Positions 34,349 through 42,654 of a DNA stretch of 64,000 bases are shown in pieces. Origin of the DNA: Flavobacterium circumlabens (GTDB lineage Bacteria > Bacteroidota > Bacteroidia > Flavobacteriales > Flavobacteriaceae); the NCBI RefSeq assembly GCF_004345565.1, contig NZ_SLWA01000013.1:1-64000 (forward strand). Reading direction: 5' to 3'. The notes under the pieces were generated by a model. The model did not search any database, had not been told where the DNA came from, and worked only from the letters and a program-made list of their open reading frames with translations. Positions within the stretch are counted from its first letter, which is position 1, and every line of letters starts with the position of its first letter. The position numbers and the translations under genes were made by a program.

Positions 34349-36508
34349 ATGAACAAAACTACCCCAAAAACCAAAGACCGAATAAAGTGTATTATAATGA
34401 TGCCAATCATTATGTTATTACTGTTCACTGTTAAAACGAATGCCCAGACTGTCACTCCGTGGATGACTACAGGAGATCAGTCCAAATTATTGCAACAGCA
34501 AAACACTGTAAATTTTGGTGCTAATTCAGGAAGTAATCCTTCAACGGTAACCATTAACCCGGCAACGACTTACCAGACCATGGACGGATTTGGTTATACC
34601 CTTACAGAAGGAAGTTGTGAGGTGATTAGCGGAATGGCAGCCACTCAGCAAAATCAATTATTAAATGATTTGTACAATCCGACAACGGGTCTAAATGCCA
34701 GTGTGGTGAGAATTAGTATCGGAGCATCCGATTTAAGCAGCTCTTCTTACAGTTACAATGAAACTTCGGGTGATGTCAATATGAATAATTTTAGTCTGAA
34801 CGGACCCGATCTCACGTATTTAATTCCGATTCTAAAAAAGATCCTGCTTATTAATCCCAATATAAAAATATTAGCCACTCCATGGTCAGCGCCACGCTGG
34901 ATGAAAACCAATAACTCATGGGTTGGTGGAAGTTTGCAGACCCAATATTATGCCGCTTACGCCAGGTATTTCGTGAAATATTTTGCCGCCATGCAGGCAC
35001 AGGGAATTTCGATTTGGGGAATTACACCTCAAAACGAACCTGAAAATCCAAATAACGAACCGAGTATGTTAATGAATTCGACAGAACAAAAGAATTTTAT
35101 TAATACACAATTGGGTCCTCAGATGGCAACGGCAGGTTATGGAAATATAAAAATCATAGCTTTTGATCATAATTGCGACAATACAGCTTATCCGATTGAT
35201 GTTTTAAACAATAGCGGGTATGTTGATGGCGCAGCGTTTCATTTGTATTTGGGAAATATTTCGGCTATGTCAACAGTACGAAATGCTACCAATAAAAACG
35301 TTTATTTTACAGAACAATACACCGGATCAGGCGGTAGTTTTAGCGGAGATTTTGGCTGGCACATGCAAAATGTGGTGATCGGAAGTACGAATAACTGGGC
35401 AAAAACAGTCCTGGAATGGAACGCAGCAAACAATTCGGGTTTAGGACCACGTACTCCCGGCGGATGTAACACTTGTCTCGGAGCTATTACCGTGAATAAT
35501 AGTACCAGTTATACTAAAAATGTAGCCTATTATATTATCGGGCAAATCTCAAAATTTGTCAAACCGGGAGCTTTACGAATTTCATCTTCTACTACAAATG
35601 GAAGTATTGTTTCTGCAGGATTCAAAAATCCTGACGGATCGATTGCACTTGTGGTTTATAATTCAGGAGGATCATCTAATACCATCAGAATCGTTTCGGG
35701 ATCATCTGCTTTTGATTATGCGGTTCCCGGATCTTCGGCAGTGACATTTACCTGGGGTGCCGGAACGCCGCCGCCAACTGGTTATCCGGGCTATTACAAT
35801 ATTATTTCCAGAAACAGCAATAAAGGATTGGATGTGGCCGATAATGCTACAACAAGCGGAAGCAGGATTCAGCAATACGATATCACAAACGGCGGAGGAA
35901 ATAATCAGCGCTGGAAATTTGTGTCGGCCGGAAGTGGTAATTTTTATATTATTGTGAAATCGACTCAAATGTATCTGACAACCGAAAATAACGGTACCGG
36001 CGATGGCGTAAAGGTGGTGCAAAAAACTTTCGCTGCTACAAATGAATTTAAATGGACCGTTACCAGTCTTGGTGGAGGCTATTATAAAATCATCAATGTA
36101 AACAGCGGGAAATCACTTGACGTTGAAAATGTTTCAACTGCCAATGGCGCCAATATTCAGGTTTGGTCTTACACAGGAGGTTTAAATCAGCAATGGCAAC
36201 TTGTGCAGATTGAATCCACAGCAAAAATGGGTATTTCAAAGGACATTACTGCAGAAACAGAGGACCAAAATGAAAGAACTGTTTTTATAAATGCAACTAA
36301 TGATTATTTAAAAATTGGCACCAATCATCAAGGTGACGGTTCCGTAGAAGTTTTCACCATTTCGGGACAAAGCGTCCTGAGAAAGTCCGTAAGTTTTGTG
36401 AAAGGAAATCCATCTGAAATAGAAATTTCAAAATTACGCAGAGGACTTTACATCGTTAAAATTAATGATGATAAAGGCACTTATTCTAAAAAAGTGCTCA
36501 AACAATAA
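34349..36508 (+). CDS. Secreted GH30 glycoside hydrolase with ricin-type lectin domain and type IX sorting signal
   Basis: 719 residues: signal peptide (about 1-32, ends KTNAQ), GH30 domain (about 40-470), ricin-type carbohydrate-binding domain (about 480-625, with repeated QQW/QRW motifs) and a T9SS type A C-terminal domain (EVFTISGQSVLRK ... GLYIVKI ... KKVLKQ). The acid/base Glu is in TPQNEPE and the nucleophile Glu probably in YFTEQYTG. GH30 enzymes cut beta-1,6-glucan, glucosylceramide or xylan; the subtype cannot be set here. It is secreted across the outer membrane by gliding-associated type IX secretion. No sus pair is adjacent. Confidence 0.92.
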   Translation: MNKTTPKTKDRIKCIIMMPIIMLLLFTVKTNAQTVTPWMTTGDQSKLLQQQNTVNFGANSGSNPSTVTINPATTYQTMDGFGYTLTEGSCEVISGMAATQQNQLLNDLYNPTTGLNASVVRISIGASDLSSSSYSYNETSGDVNMNNFSLNGPDLTYLIPILKKILLINPNIKILATPWSAPRWMKTNNSWVGGSLQTQYYAAYARYFVKYFAAMQAQGISIWGITPQNEPENPNNEPSMLMNSTEQKNFINTQLGPQMATAGYGNIKIIAFDHNCDNTAYPIDVLNNSGYVDGAAFHLYLGNISAMSTVRNATNKNVYFTEQYTGSGGSFSGDFGWHMQNVVIGSTNNWAKTVLEWNAANNSGLGPRTPGGCNTCLGAITVNNSTSYTKNVAYYIIGQISKFVKPGALRISSSTTNGSIVSAGFKNPDGSIALVVYNSGGSSNTIRIVSGSSAFDYAVPGSSAVTFTWGAGTPPPTGYPGYYNIISRNSNKGLDVADNATTSGSRIQQYDITNGGGNNQRWKFVSAGSGNFYIIVKSTQMYLTTENNGTGDGVKVVQKTFAATNEFKWTVTSLGGGYYKIINVNSGKSLDVENVSTANGANIQVWSYTGGLNQQWQLVQIESTAKMGISKDITAETEDQNERTVFINATNDYLKIGTNHQGDGSVEVFTISGQSVLRKSVSFVKGNPSEIEISKLRRGLYIVKINDDKGTYSKKVLKQ

Positions 36509-36548
36509 AATTCAAATCTATAATTAGTTAGTAATTTTATTTGATTTG

Positions 36549-36580
36549 AAAGGCTGTCTGGTATCAGACAGCCTTTTTTA
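36549..36580 (+). terminator. Terminator of the GH30 gene
   Basis: AAAGGCTGTCTG pairs perfectly with CAGACAGCCTTT around GTAT, followed by T residues. Confidence 0.85.
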
Positions 36581-36591
36581 TTTTCATTCAA

Positions 36592-37836
36592 TTAACCTAT
36601 TAACTGCGTAAACAAATCCTGATTGTCATTCAGGTATTGGAATTCAAAACCATTTTTGGTCATGTTCATTTTAATAGCCAGAATGTCTTTTTTATTTTTC
36701 AATTCCAAACCAACTACAACAGACCCAACTTCGCGGCTGTTTTTTTTCGCAAATTGAAAATAAGTGATATCATCATCCGGACCTAAAATATTGTTTACAA
36801 ATTCCTTTAAAGCACCGGGGCGTTGTGGAAACTGAATCATAAAATAATGCATCAATCCCTCGTACAGGAGAGAACGTTCTTTTATTTCAGCGGTTCTTTC
36901 GATATCATTATTACTTCCGCTCACCACGCAGACTACATTTTTATCTTTAATTTTATCTTTGTAAAAATCTAATGCTGCAATGGTCAAAGCTCCTGCCGGC
37001 TCTACAACCATGGCTTCTTCGTTGTACAATCTCAAAATTGTGGTACACACTTTTCCTTCCGGAACCAGAATAATATCGTCCAGGTTTTTGCGGCAAACCT
37101 CAAAAGTCATATCGCCCACTTGCTTTACAGCGGCTCCATCAACAAATTTATCAATGGTGGTAAGGGCGGTGTTTTTGTTTTCCTGAATGGAATTTTTCAT
37201 CGAAGGCGCGCCTTTTGGTTCTACACCGATAATTTTGGTTTCCGGACTCAGTTGTTTGAAAACTTCAGACAGACCTGAAGCCAGTCCGCCGCCGCCAATT
37301 GGAACGAAAACGTAATCTATGGGTTCTTTAAAGGTATCAAGGATTTCCAATCCCACAGTTCCCTGACCAGCCATGACTTTTATATCATCGAAAGGATGAA
37401 TGAAAATTTTATGGTTTTTGATGGCATCTGCTGTCGCTGACGCATAAGCATCATCAAAAGTATCTCCGGTAAGAATAATTTCAACAAATGATTTTCCGAA
37501 CAGTTGTACCTGTTTTACTTTTTGCTTTGGAGTTGTTTTCGGCATATAGATTTTGCCTTGTATATGGAGTAAATTACAGGAATATGCAACTCCCTGGGCG
37601 TGATTTCCAGCACTTGCACACACAATTCCGGTTGCTTTCTCACTTTCGTTTAACGAAGAAATCTTATTATAAGCACCCCTGATCTTATACGACCGGACAA
37701 TTTGTAAATCTTCTCTTTTTAATAAAATTGTAGCTTTAAATTCGTCTGAAAGATTCAGGTTTTGTGTGAGTGGAGTAGCGGCAACTACATTTTCGAGCTG
37801 CTTCTTAGCAGTAAGGACTTCGTTAAATAAATTCAT
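36592..37836 (-). CDS. ilvA: Threonine ammonia-lyase, biosynthetic type with short ACT-like domain
   Basis: 414 residues. The PLP enzyme deaminates threonine to 2-oxobutanoate, the first step of isoleucine synthesis. The Lys51 Schiff base is in RSYKIRGAY, the phosphate-binding glycine loop is GGGGLASG (about 181-188), and SAGNHAQGVA is the substrate Asn/His block. The single C-terminal regulatory domain (about 325-414, with PQRPGALKEFVNNIL) matches the short Bacteroidota form. Expression is probably controlled by the Ile-rich leader peptide and terminator 94-227 bases upstream. It is not next to other ilv genes here. Confidence 0.95.
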   Translation of the reverse strand: MNLFNEVLTAKKQLENVVAATPLTQNLNLSDEFKATILLKREDLQIVRSYKIRGAYNKISSLNESEKATGIVCASAGNHAQGVAYSCNLLHIQGKIYMPKTTPKQKVKQVQLFGKSFVEIILTGDTFDDAYASATADAIKNHKIFIHPFDDIKVMAGQGTVGLEILDTFKEPIDYVFVPIGGGGLASGLSEVFKQLSPETKIIGVEPKGAPSMKNSIQENKNTALTTIDKFVDGAAVKQVGDMTFEVCRKNLDDIILVPEGKVCTTILRLYNEEAMVVEPAGALTIAALDFYKDKIKDKNVVCVVSGSNNDIERTAEIKERSLLYEGLMHYFMIQFPQRPGALKEFVNNILGPDDDITYFQFAKKNSREVGSVVVGLELKNKKDILAIKMNMTKNGFEFQYLNDNQDLFTQLIG

Positions 37837-37848
37837 AATTTTTGTTTT

Positions 37849-37917
37849 TTTTTGCCACAGATTAATTGATTTAAAAAGATTTTAATCTGTGAGAATCTGT
37901 GAAATCTGTGGCAAAAA
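37849..37917. repeat. Inverted-repeat element GCCACAGATT with nonamer repeats
   Basis: TTTTTGCCACAGATT (37849-37863) and AATCTGTGGCAAAAA (37903-37917) are perfect 15-bp inverted arms. Near the right arm AATCTGTGAG, AATCTGTGA and AATCTGTGG repeat with period 9-10. It lies between the ilvA attenuator and the ilvA start, inside the leader mRNA. Confidence 0.8.
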
Positions 37918-37929
37918 TTAATGCACTAT

Positions 37930-37964
37930 GTTTAAATAAAAAAACCTCCCGAATTGGGAGGTTT
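37930..37964 (-). terminator. Attenuator terminator upstream of ilvA
   Basis: On the minus strand AAACCTCCC pairs with GGGAGGTTT around AATTC (37942-37964), followed by TTTTTTTATTT. It lies 42 bases after the stop of the Ile-rich leader peptide. A GAGGT segment just after that stop (37997-38001, inside the complement of 37996-38006) can pair with ACCTC of the terminator arm, giving a possible antiterminator. Confidence 0.75.
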
Positions 37965-38006
37965 GATAAATTGTATTTGTTTACTTCTTTATATAACACC
38001 TCGCCA

Positions 38007-38063
38007 TTACTGCTGAATTGCAATAATGTTAATCACGATAATAATGTTATTTAAGTTTGACAT
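38007..38063 (-). CDS. Ile-rich leader peptide of the ilvA attenuator
   Basis: An 18-codon frame reads MSNLNNIIIVINIIAIQQ and stop. Seven of eighteen residues are Ile, with one Val and one Leu, including runs of three and two Ile codons. This composition, the position between a -7 box and a terminator and the downstream threonine deaminase are what a classical amino-acid attenuator shows. Stalling at Ile codons would leave the GAGGT segment free to block the terminator. Sequence fit is strong; function is inferred. Confidence 0.8.
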   Translation of the reverse strand: MSNLNNIIIVINIIAIQQ

Positions 38064-38081
38064 TTTTTGTTGTTTGAAAAA

Positions 38082-38089
38082 CAAATGTA
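38082..38089 (-). promoter_or_regulatory. Candidate -7 box of the ilv leader
   Basis: The minus strand reads TACATTTG, matching TAnnTTTG, 18 bases before the leader ATG. The expected TTG is not exact. Confidence 0.5.
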
Positions 38090-38191
38090 TTAATTATTTT
38101 GTAAAGTACCCGGAGAAGTTTTTCTTGTTTTAAAAAAAAACGGATCCCAATAGTCTATCATCCGGAGAGACTGAAAAACTGAGACTGAAAA

Positions 38192-38728
38192 CTACTTTTT
38201 AACAGGCGGGTATTGCGCTAAAATTTTAGTTACAAACTCGTTTACTTTTTCATCTTTCTTATCAGCGTTTTTAGTCAGCGTTCCGATTCCTTCGCCCTGC
38301 CAGATCATTTCTTTCTTTTTGGCATCGATAAAATCAATAAATAAAGTTCCCTGTGTAGAAGTAGAAACCGTAGTTTGTCCTCCGTACATCATATAAGGAT
38401 TCCATCCCCATCCCCAACCGTAGCCCCATCCGGCGCTAAATTGGTTGACATCTACCTGCTCTCTTGATTTGGTAAAAATGTTGATCAGCATATCAGGATT
38501 TTCACTTTTTGTAAAACCTTTTGCCTGCATTTGTGCTTCAATAGCATGCAGAATACGTCTTTTATCCAAATCAGAAATCTCTACCTTATCAATACCTGGC
38601 TTAAAGAAAGCATATGTTTTATAAGGCGTAAAATCGACACTTTTGTCGTAATCGGAATAAACACTAACTGTACTGCAGGAAGTCAGTATTAAAAGCAGAA
38701 AAATCGGTAGTAATTTGAATGTTTTCAT
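38192..38728 (-). CDS. DUF4136 lipoprotein
   Basis: 178 residues with a lipoprotein signal ending at ILTSC (Cys18). DUF4136 features follow: SDYDKSVDFTPYKTYAFF, then RRILHAIEAQMQAKGFTKSENPDMLINIF, and a C-terminal GTLFIDFIDAKKKEMIWQGEGIGTL. A Trp/Gly-rich loop (GWGYGWGWGWNP, about 106-117) sits in the middle. DUF4136 lipoproteins are common envelope proteins with no agreed function. It is codirectional with hutU but separated from it by a palindromic repeat. Confidence 0.88.
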   Translation of the reverse strand: MKTFKLLPIFLLLILTSCSTVSVYSDYDKSVDFTPYKTYAFFKPGIDKVEISDLDKRRILHAIEAQMQAKGFTKSENPDMLINIFTKSREQVDVNQFSAGWGYGWGWGWNPYMMYGGQTTVSTSTQGTLFIDFIDAKKKEMIWQGEGIGTLTKNADKKDEKVNEFVTKILAQYPPVKK

Positions 38729-38758
38729 ATTTATAAAAATTTAATGTTCTTGTTCCTT

Positions 38759-38820
38759 TGTCACGCTGAGCGAAGTGGAAGCCCTTTTTTTATTAGCCTT
38801 CGACTTCGCTCAGGATAACA
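38759..38820. repeat. Palindromic repeat CTGAGCGAAGT (REP-like)
   Basis: CTGAGCGAAGTGGAAG on the left and CTTCGACTTCGCTCAG on the right form an imperfect hairpin (38766-38814), with outer TGTCA and TAACA ends and a T-rich loop. The CTGAGCGAAGTCGAAG motif is a widespread bacterial intergenic palindrome in my recollection. It lies between the DUF4136 and hutU genes. Confidence 0.65.
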
Positions 38821-38827
38821 CTGTATA

Positions 38828-40804
38828 CTAAAATAAACTTTCGTCGACAATATTCGGTAAAGTCACTTTTAATAAAGGCTGAAATTCCATTGCTCTTTTT
38901 ATGGCAAAAATAGCTTCGTCATTTCGTGCCCAGCTTCGTCTTGAAATTCCGTTGTTAACATCCCAAAAAAGCATTGATGCTAAACGTTTTGAAGCCTCTT
39001 TAGAACCATCAAGAACCATACCAAAGCCACCGTTTATAACCTCTCCCCAGCCAACTCCGCCGCCATTGTGAATAGAAACCCAGGTGGCACCCCTAAAACT
39101 GTCTCCAATCACATTCTGAATCGCCATATCGGATGTAAAACGGGAACCATCATAGATGTTGGAGGTTTCGCGGTAAGGCGAATCTGTTCCGGAAACGTCA
39201 TGATGATCACGGCCCAAAACAACCGTTCCAATTTCGCCTCTTGCAATCGCCTGGTTAAAAGCTTCTGCAATTTTAATACGCCCTTCGGCATCTGCATATA
39301 ATATTCGGGCCTGAGAGCCTACAACCAGTTTGTTTTCCTGAGCACCTTTGATCCATTTGATATTGTCCTGCATTTGCTGCTGAATTTCATTTGGAGCCGT
39401 CTTTGCCATTTCTTCTAAAACCTGGGAAGCAATGGTATCTGTCTTTTGTAAATCTTCCGGTTTTCCGGAAGTACAAACCCATCTGAAAGGACCGAATCCG
39501 TAATCAAAACACATTGGTCCCATAATGTCCTGAACATAACTTGGGTATTTAAAATCGATATTATTTTCGGCCATTACCGCTGCACCGGCGCGGGAAGCTT
39601 CCAGTAAAAAAGCATTTCCGTAATCGAAAAAGTAAGTCCCTTTTGCGGTATGTTTGTTAATCGCATCCGCATGTCGGCGTAGTGTTTCCTGTACTTTTTC
39701 TTTGAATAATTCAGGATTATTAGCCATCATTTCGTTAGCTTCTTCAAAAGAGATGCCAACCGGATAATAACCGCCAGCCCACGGATTGTGAAGCGAGGTC
39801 TGGTCGGAACCCAAATCGATTTTGATGTTTTCTTTATCGAAACATTCCCAGACATCAACGACATTTCCTAAGTATGCAATCGAAACCACTTCTTTATTGG
39901 CTTTCGCCGAAGTCACTCTTTTCACCAGTTCTTCAGTCGAAGTTACGATCTCGTTAATCCAGCCTTGTTCGTGACGAATTTTGGTAATTTTAGGATTTAC
40001 CTCGGCACAAACGGTAACGCAGCCGGCAATATTCCCTGCTTTTGGCTGTGCACCGCTCATTCCGCCTAATCCTGAAGTGACGAATAAACTTCCTTCAGGG
40101 GTTTGTTTTATTTTTCTGAAACCATTCAAAACCGTAATGGTCGTTCCGTGTACAATTCCCTGTGGGCCAATATACATATAACTTCCGGCAGTCATTTGCC
40201 CGTATTGTGACACTCCAAGAGCATTCATCTTTTCCCAATCGTCCGGTTTGGAGTAGTTGGGGATCACCATTCCGTTCGTCACTACAACCCTTGGTGCTTC
40301 TGTATGCGAAGGAAATAATCCCATTGGATGTCCTGAATACATCGTCAGCGTTTGCTCATCTGTCATTTCAGACAAATATTGCATGGTTAGTAAATATTGT
40401 GCCCAGTTCTGAAAAACAGCCCCGTTACCACCATACGTAATTAACTCATGCGGATGTTGTGCTACGGCATAATCCAGGTTGTTCTGAATCATGTGCATAA
40501 TGGCTTTGGCCTGTACTGATTTTCCCGGATATTCGTCGATGGGTCTGGCGTACATTCTGTAATCCGGACGAAAGCGGTACATATAAATTCGGCCGTGTTT
40601 TTCTAATTCTTCTGAAAATTCAGTAATTAATTCAGCGTGATGTTTGGAGTCAAAATAACGTAATGCATTTTTTAAAGCCAGTTTTTTTTCTTCCGCAGAA
40701 AGTATTTCTTTTCGTTTTGGCGCATGGTTAATCGCTAAATCGTATTGTTTTTTCGGAGGTAATATGCTTGGTATTCCTTGTTGTATTTCTTCTTGAAAAG
40801 TCAT
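38828..40804 (-). CDS. hutU: Urocanate hydratase
   Basis: 658 residues, about 100 longer than the Pseudomonas enzyme but usual for Bacteroidota as far as I recall. It converts urocanate to imidazolone propionate in histidine degradation, using NAD as an electrophilic cofactor. Recognisable blocks are YGGNGAVFQNWAQYLLTMQYL, GGMSGAQPKAGNIAGCV (NAD site), DQTSLHNPWAGGYYP, GPMCFDYGFGPFRWVCTSG (catalytic Cys region), RDHHDVSGTDSPYRET and NGGGVGWGEV. Other hut genes are not in this window, so it is detached from them or the window edge hides nothing near. Confidence 0.95.
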   Translation of the reverse strand: MTFQEEIQQGIPSILPPKKQYDLAINHAPKRKEILSAEEKKLALKNALRYFDSKHHAELITEFSEELEKHGRIYMYRFRPDYRMYARPIDEYPGKSVQAKAIMHMIQNNLDYAVAQHPHELITYGGNGAVFQNWAQYLLTMQYLSEMTDEQTLTMYSGHPMGLFPSHTEAPRVVVTNGMVIPNYSKPDDWEKMNALGVSQYGQMTAGSYMYIGPQGIVHGTTITVLNGFRKIKQTPEGSLFVTSGLGGMSGAQPKAGNIAGCVTVCAEVNPKITKIRHEQGWINEIVTSTEELVKRVTSAKANKEVVSIAYLGNVVDVWECFDKENIKIDLGSDQTSLHNPWAGGYYPVGISFEEANEMMANNPELFKEKVQETLRRHADAINKHTAKGTYFFDYGNAFLLEASRAGAAVMAENNIDFKYPSYVQDIMGPMCFDYGFGPFRWVCTSGKPEDLQKTDTIASQVLEEMAKTAPNEIQQQMQDNIKWIKGAQENKLVVGSQARILYADAEGRIKIAEAFNQAIARGEIGTVVLGRDHHDVSGTDSPYRETSNIYDGSRFTSDMAIQNVIGDSFRGATWVSIHNGGGVGWGEVINGGFGMVLDGSKEASKRLASMLFWDVNNGISRRSWARNDEAIFAIKRAMEFQPLLKVTLPNIVDESLF

Positions 40805-40824
40805 TTTTCTTAGATTGTTAGAGG

Positions 40825-40873
40825 ATTGGATTATTAGACTTCTTAGATTTTCTCCAAGGGTAAATAATCCAAT
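40825..40873. repeat. Inverted repeat upstream of hutU
   Basis: ATTGGATTATT (40825-40835) and AATAATCCAAT (40863-40873) are perfect 11-bp arms, 20-70 bases before the hutU start. They could be an operator or a repeat remnant. No TAnnTTTG box for hutU was found in the 309-base gap, which is otherwise filled by the repeats listed below. Confidence 0.45.
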
Positions 40874-40921
40874 AGCCGTGGTAATTAAAAGTTAGTTAAG
40901 TAAATTATATTTGTTTGAAAA

Positions 40922-40959
40922 GAAATTATCTCATTTTCAAATGGACACACTTTCTAATT
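40922..40959 (+). repeat. 38-base octamer block, copy 2
   Basis: After GAA? the block reads ATTATCTC, ATTTTCAA, ATGGACAC, ACTTTCTA and ATT, period 8, starting from GAA at 40922. It aligns without gaps to copies at 41082-41119 and 15657-15694 (inverted). The preceding AAGTTAGTTAAG also recurs before copy 3. Confidence 0.8.
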
Positions 40960-41043
40960 AAAACTAAGGATAACGAATATCCGACCTGTGATAGGATTTG
41001 TGGATTTTAATCCTAAATTTTCGCAAGAGAATATCCATATGTA

Positions 41044-41064
41044 ATTTTAGATTTTAGATTGTTG
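41044..41064. repeat. Short heptamer run ATTTTAG
   Basis: ATTTTAG, ATTTTAG and ATTGTTG are consecutive, the inverse of the AATCTAA heptamer family. Confidence 0.5.
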
Positions 41065-41081
41065 AATTATAAGTTAGTTAA

Positions 41082-41119
41082 GAAATTATCTAATTATCAA
41101 ATTGACACATTCTCTAATT
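41082..41119 (+). repeat. 38-base octamer block, copy 3
   Basis: ATTATCTA, ATTATCAA, ATTGACAC, ATTCTCTA and ATT follow GAA with period 8. The last bases overlap the end of the DUF5522 gene (its stop codon is at 41114-41116), so the repeat runs into coding sequence. Confidence 0.8.
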
Positions 41120-41299
41120 CACCTTCTTCTTAATTTCTCCGGTTCGTTTGTCAAATCCATACGGACAGTGACGACAGCCGCTTTTACAGCAATATCCGCG
41201 TTTTAAATGGTGTTTTTCGGTAAAGCATTTGTAACCTTCGGGGGTATAATAAAAATCTTCGCCCTCGGTTAATTTATTTTCATTACTTTGCTCTTTCAT
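41114..41299 (-). CDS. DUF5522 small cysteine-rich protein
   Basis: 61 residues from MKEQSNENKL; the frame could start six codons earlier. It contains DFYYTPEGYKCFTEKHHLKRG then a Cys cluster, CCKSGCRHCPYGF, giving five cysteines in the second half. This is typical of the DUF5522 family, which probably binds a metal such as zinc (inference from cysteines). Its C-terminal codons overlap a 38-base repeat. No functional partner is evident. Confidence 0.85.
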   Translation of the reverse strand: MKEQSNENKLTEGEDFYYTPEGYKCFTEKHHLKRGYCCKSGCRHCPYGFDKRTGEIKKKVN

Positions 41300-41413
41300 A
41301 ATCCTGTTTAAGGGCAATGTCGATTTGTTTTTAAAATCAAATCAATAATTTTGATTATTATTTTAATGAAAACAAACAATTTTGCCTCTACAAATTTATA
41401 AATTTTACAGTCA

Positions 41414-41761
41414 ATGTTTCTAATTGTTGCTAAATATTTAATTCCGAATGGATATCGCGGAATGGCCGTGTTTCCGTTTGTTCTAATGAAATATAGCGAT
41501 GATAAAACCAACAGGACTTTTGTCAATCACGAAAAGATTCATTTGCGGCAACAACTGGAAATGCTGATCCTCCCTTTTTTTGTCTGGTATTTTTTAGAAT
41601 ACCTGTTCCGGTTGATTCAATATAAAAATGCAGCAATAGCGTATCAGAATATTAGTTTTGAAAGAGAAGCCTATGCCCACGAAACCAATTATGATTATTT
41701 GAAAAACCGTCCGTTTTTTAAATTCAGGAACTACTTAACCTTAAACAAAAATAGATTTTGA
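41414..41761 (+). CDS. Small membrane-associated HExxH protein, unknown function
   Basis: 115 residues. A zinc-protease-like HEKIH motif lies at 39-43 (NHEKIHLRQQ), followed by a hydrophobic segment (about 50-66, LILPFFVWYFLEYLF) and acidic residues at 83 and 85 (FEREAYAHE) that could supply a third ligand, as in gluzincins. I do not recognise the family with certainty, though homologs exist in Bacteroidota as I recall. It overlaps the next gene by four bases (TTGA), so translation is coupled. Protease activity is only a possibility. Confidence 0.75.
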   Translation: MFLIVAKYLIPNGYRGMAVFPFVLMKYSDDKTNRTFVNHEKIHLRQQLEMLILPFFVWYFLEYLFRLIQYKNAAIAYQNISFEREAYAHETNYDYLKNRPFFKFRNYLTLNKNRF

Positions 41762-42654
41762 ACCAGGAAATTCATATCGATTTTCAGAACAATATTTCTT
41801 TGACCATAAAGCGGGAAGATTTAATCCATCCCTTTATTTCGGGGAATAAATTCCGGAAACTAAAATACAATCTGCTTCAGGCAAAAGCGGAAAATAAGAA
41901 AACGGTATTGACTTTTGGCGGTGCTTTTTCGAACCATATTGCAGCGGTTGCCTTTGCGGGCAAAGAATACGGATTTAAAACCATCGGACTGATTCGCGGG
42001 GAAGAACTCTTTGGTAAAATTGAAGAAAATCCAACGTTGAAATTTGCTCAGGAAAACGGAATGCAATTGGAATTTGTTTCCAGGGAAGACTATCGGCTTA
42101 AAAATGAAATTTCTTTTTTAGAAAATTTAAAGCAGCAATTCGGCGACTTTTATCTGGTACCCGAAGGAGGGACAAATGAGCTGGCGGTAAAAGGCTGCGA
42201 AGAGATTCTGACTGCAGAAGATGCTGCTTTCAATTACGTTTGTTGTGCTGTCGGAACCGGCGGAACTATTTCGGGATTGATAAATAGTGCTCATCCGGAT
42301 CAGAAGATTTTAGGATTTCCGGCGTTAAAAGGTGACTTTCTAAAGGATGAAATTCGTATTTTTGCAAAAAAAGATAACTGGGATTTAATTTCTGACTATC
42401 ATTTTGGAGGATACGGAAAGATAAATTTAGAATTAATTGAATTTATCAACGCTTTTTTTGATGAAAATAAAGTGCCTTTAGACCCAATTTATACGGGAAA
42501 GATGGTTTTTGGCGTTATAGATTTAATCCGTAAAAACTATTTTCCTGCGCATTCAAAAATTTTGCTCATTCATACCGGCGGATTGCAGGGAATTGACGGA
42601 ATGAATTTAAAGTTGATGCAGAAGAAATTACCAATACTAAAAACGAATGTTTAA
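41758..42654 (+). CDS. 1-aminocyclopropane-1-carboxylate deaminase / D-cysteine desulfhydrase family enzyme
   Basis: 298 residues with a TTG start that overlaps the previous stop codon (TTGA). No ATG lies near the required N-terminus, and the first residues NQEIHIDF...ISLTIKREDLIHP fit the family, so TTG is accepted. The PLP lysine is Lys34 in SGNKFRKLKY. FGGAFSNHIAAVA holds the substrate serine/asparagine region and CAVGTGGTISGL is the phosphate loop. Members deaminate ACC or desulfhydrate D-cysteine, and sequence alone does not separate them. It overlaps the following glucosaminidase gene by eight bases. Confidence 0.88.
   Translation: MNQEIHIDFQNNISLTIKREDLIHPFISGNKFRKLKYNLLQAKAENKKTVLTFGGAFSNHIAAVAFAGKEYGFKTIGLIRGEELFGKIEENPTLKFAQENGMQLEFVSREDYRLKNEISFLENLKQQFGDFYLVPEGGTNELAVKGCEEILTAEDAAFNYVCCAVGTGGTISGLINSAHPDQKILGFPALKGDFLKDEIRIFAKKDNWDLISDYHFGGYGKINLELIEFINAFFDENKVPLDPIYTGKMVFGVIDLIRKNYFPAHSKILLIHTGGLQGIDGMNLKLMQKKLPILKTNV

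Noticed and set aside
40906..40913. TATATTTG on the plus strand
   Set aside because: No plus-strand gene follows for 500 bases and there is no TTG at proper spacing; it lies in repeat DNA.
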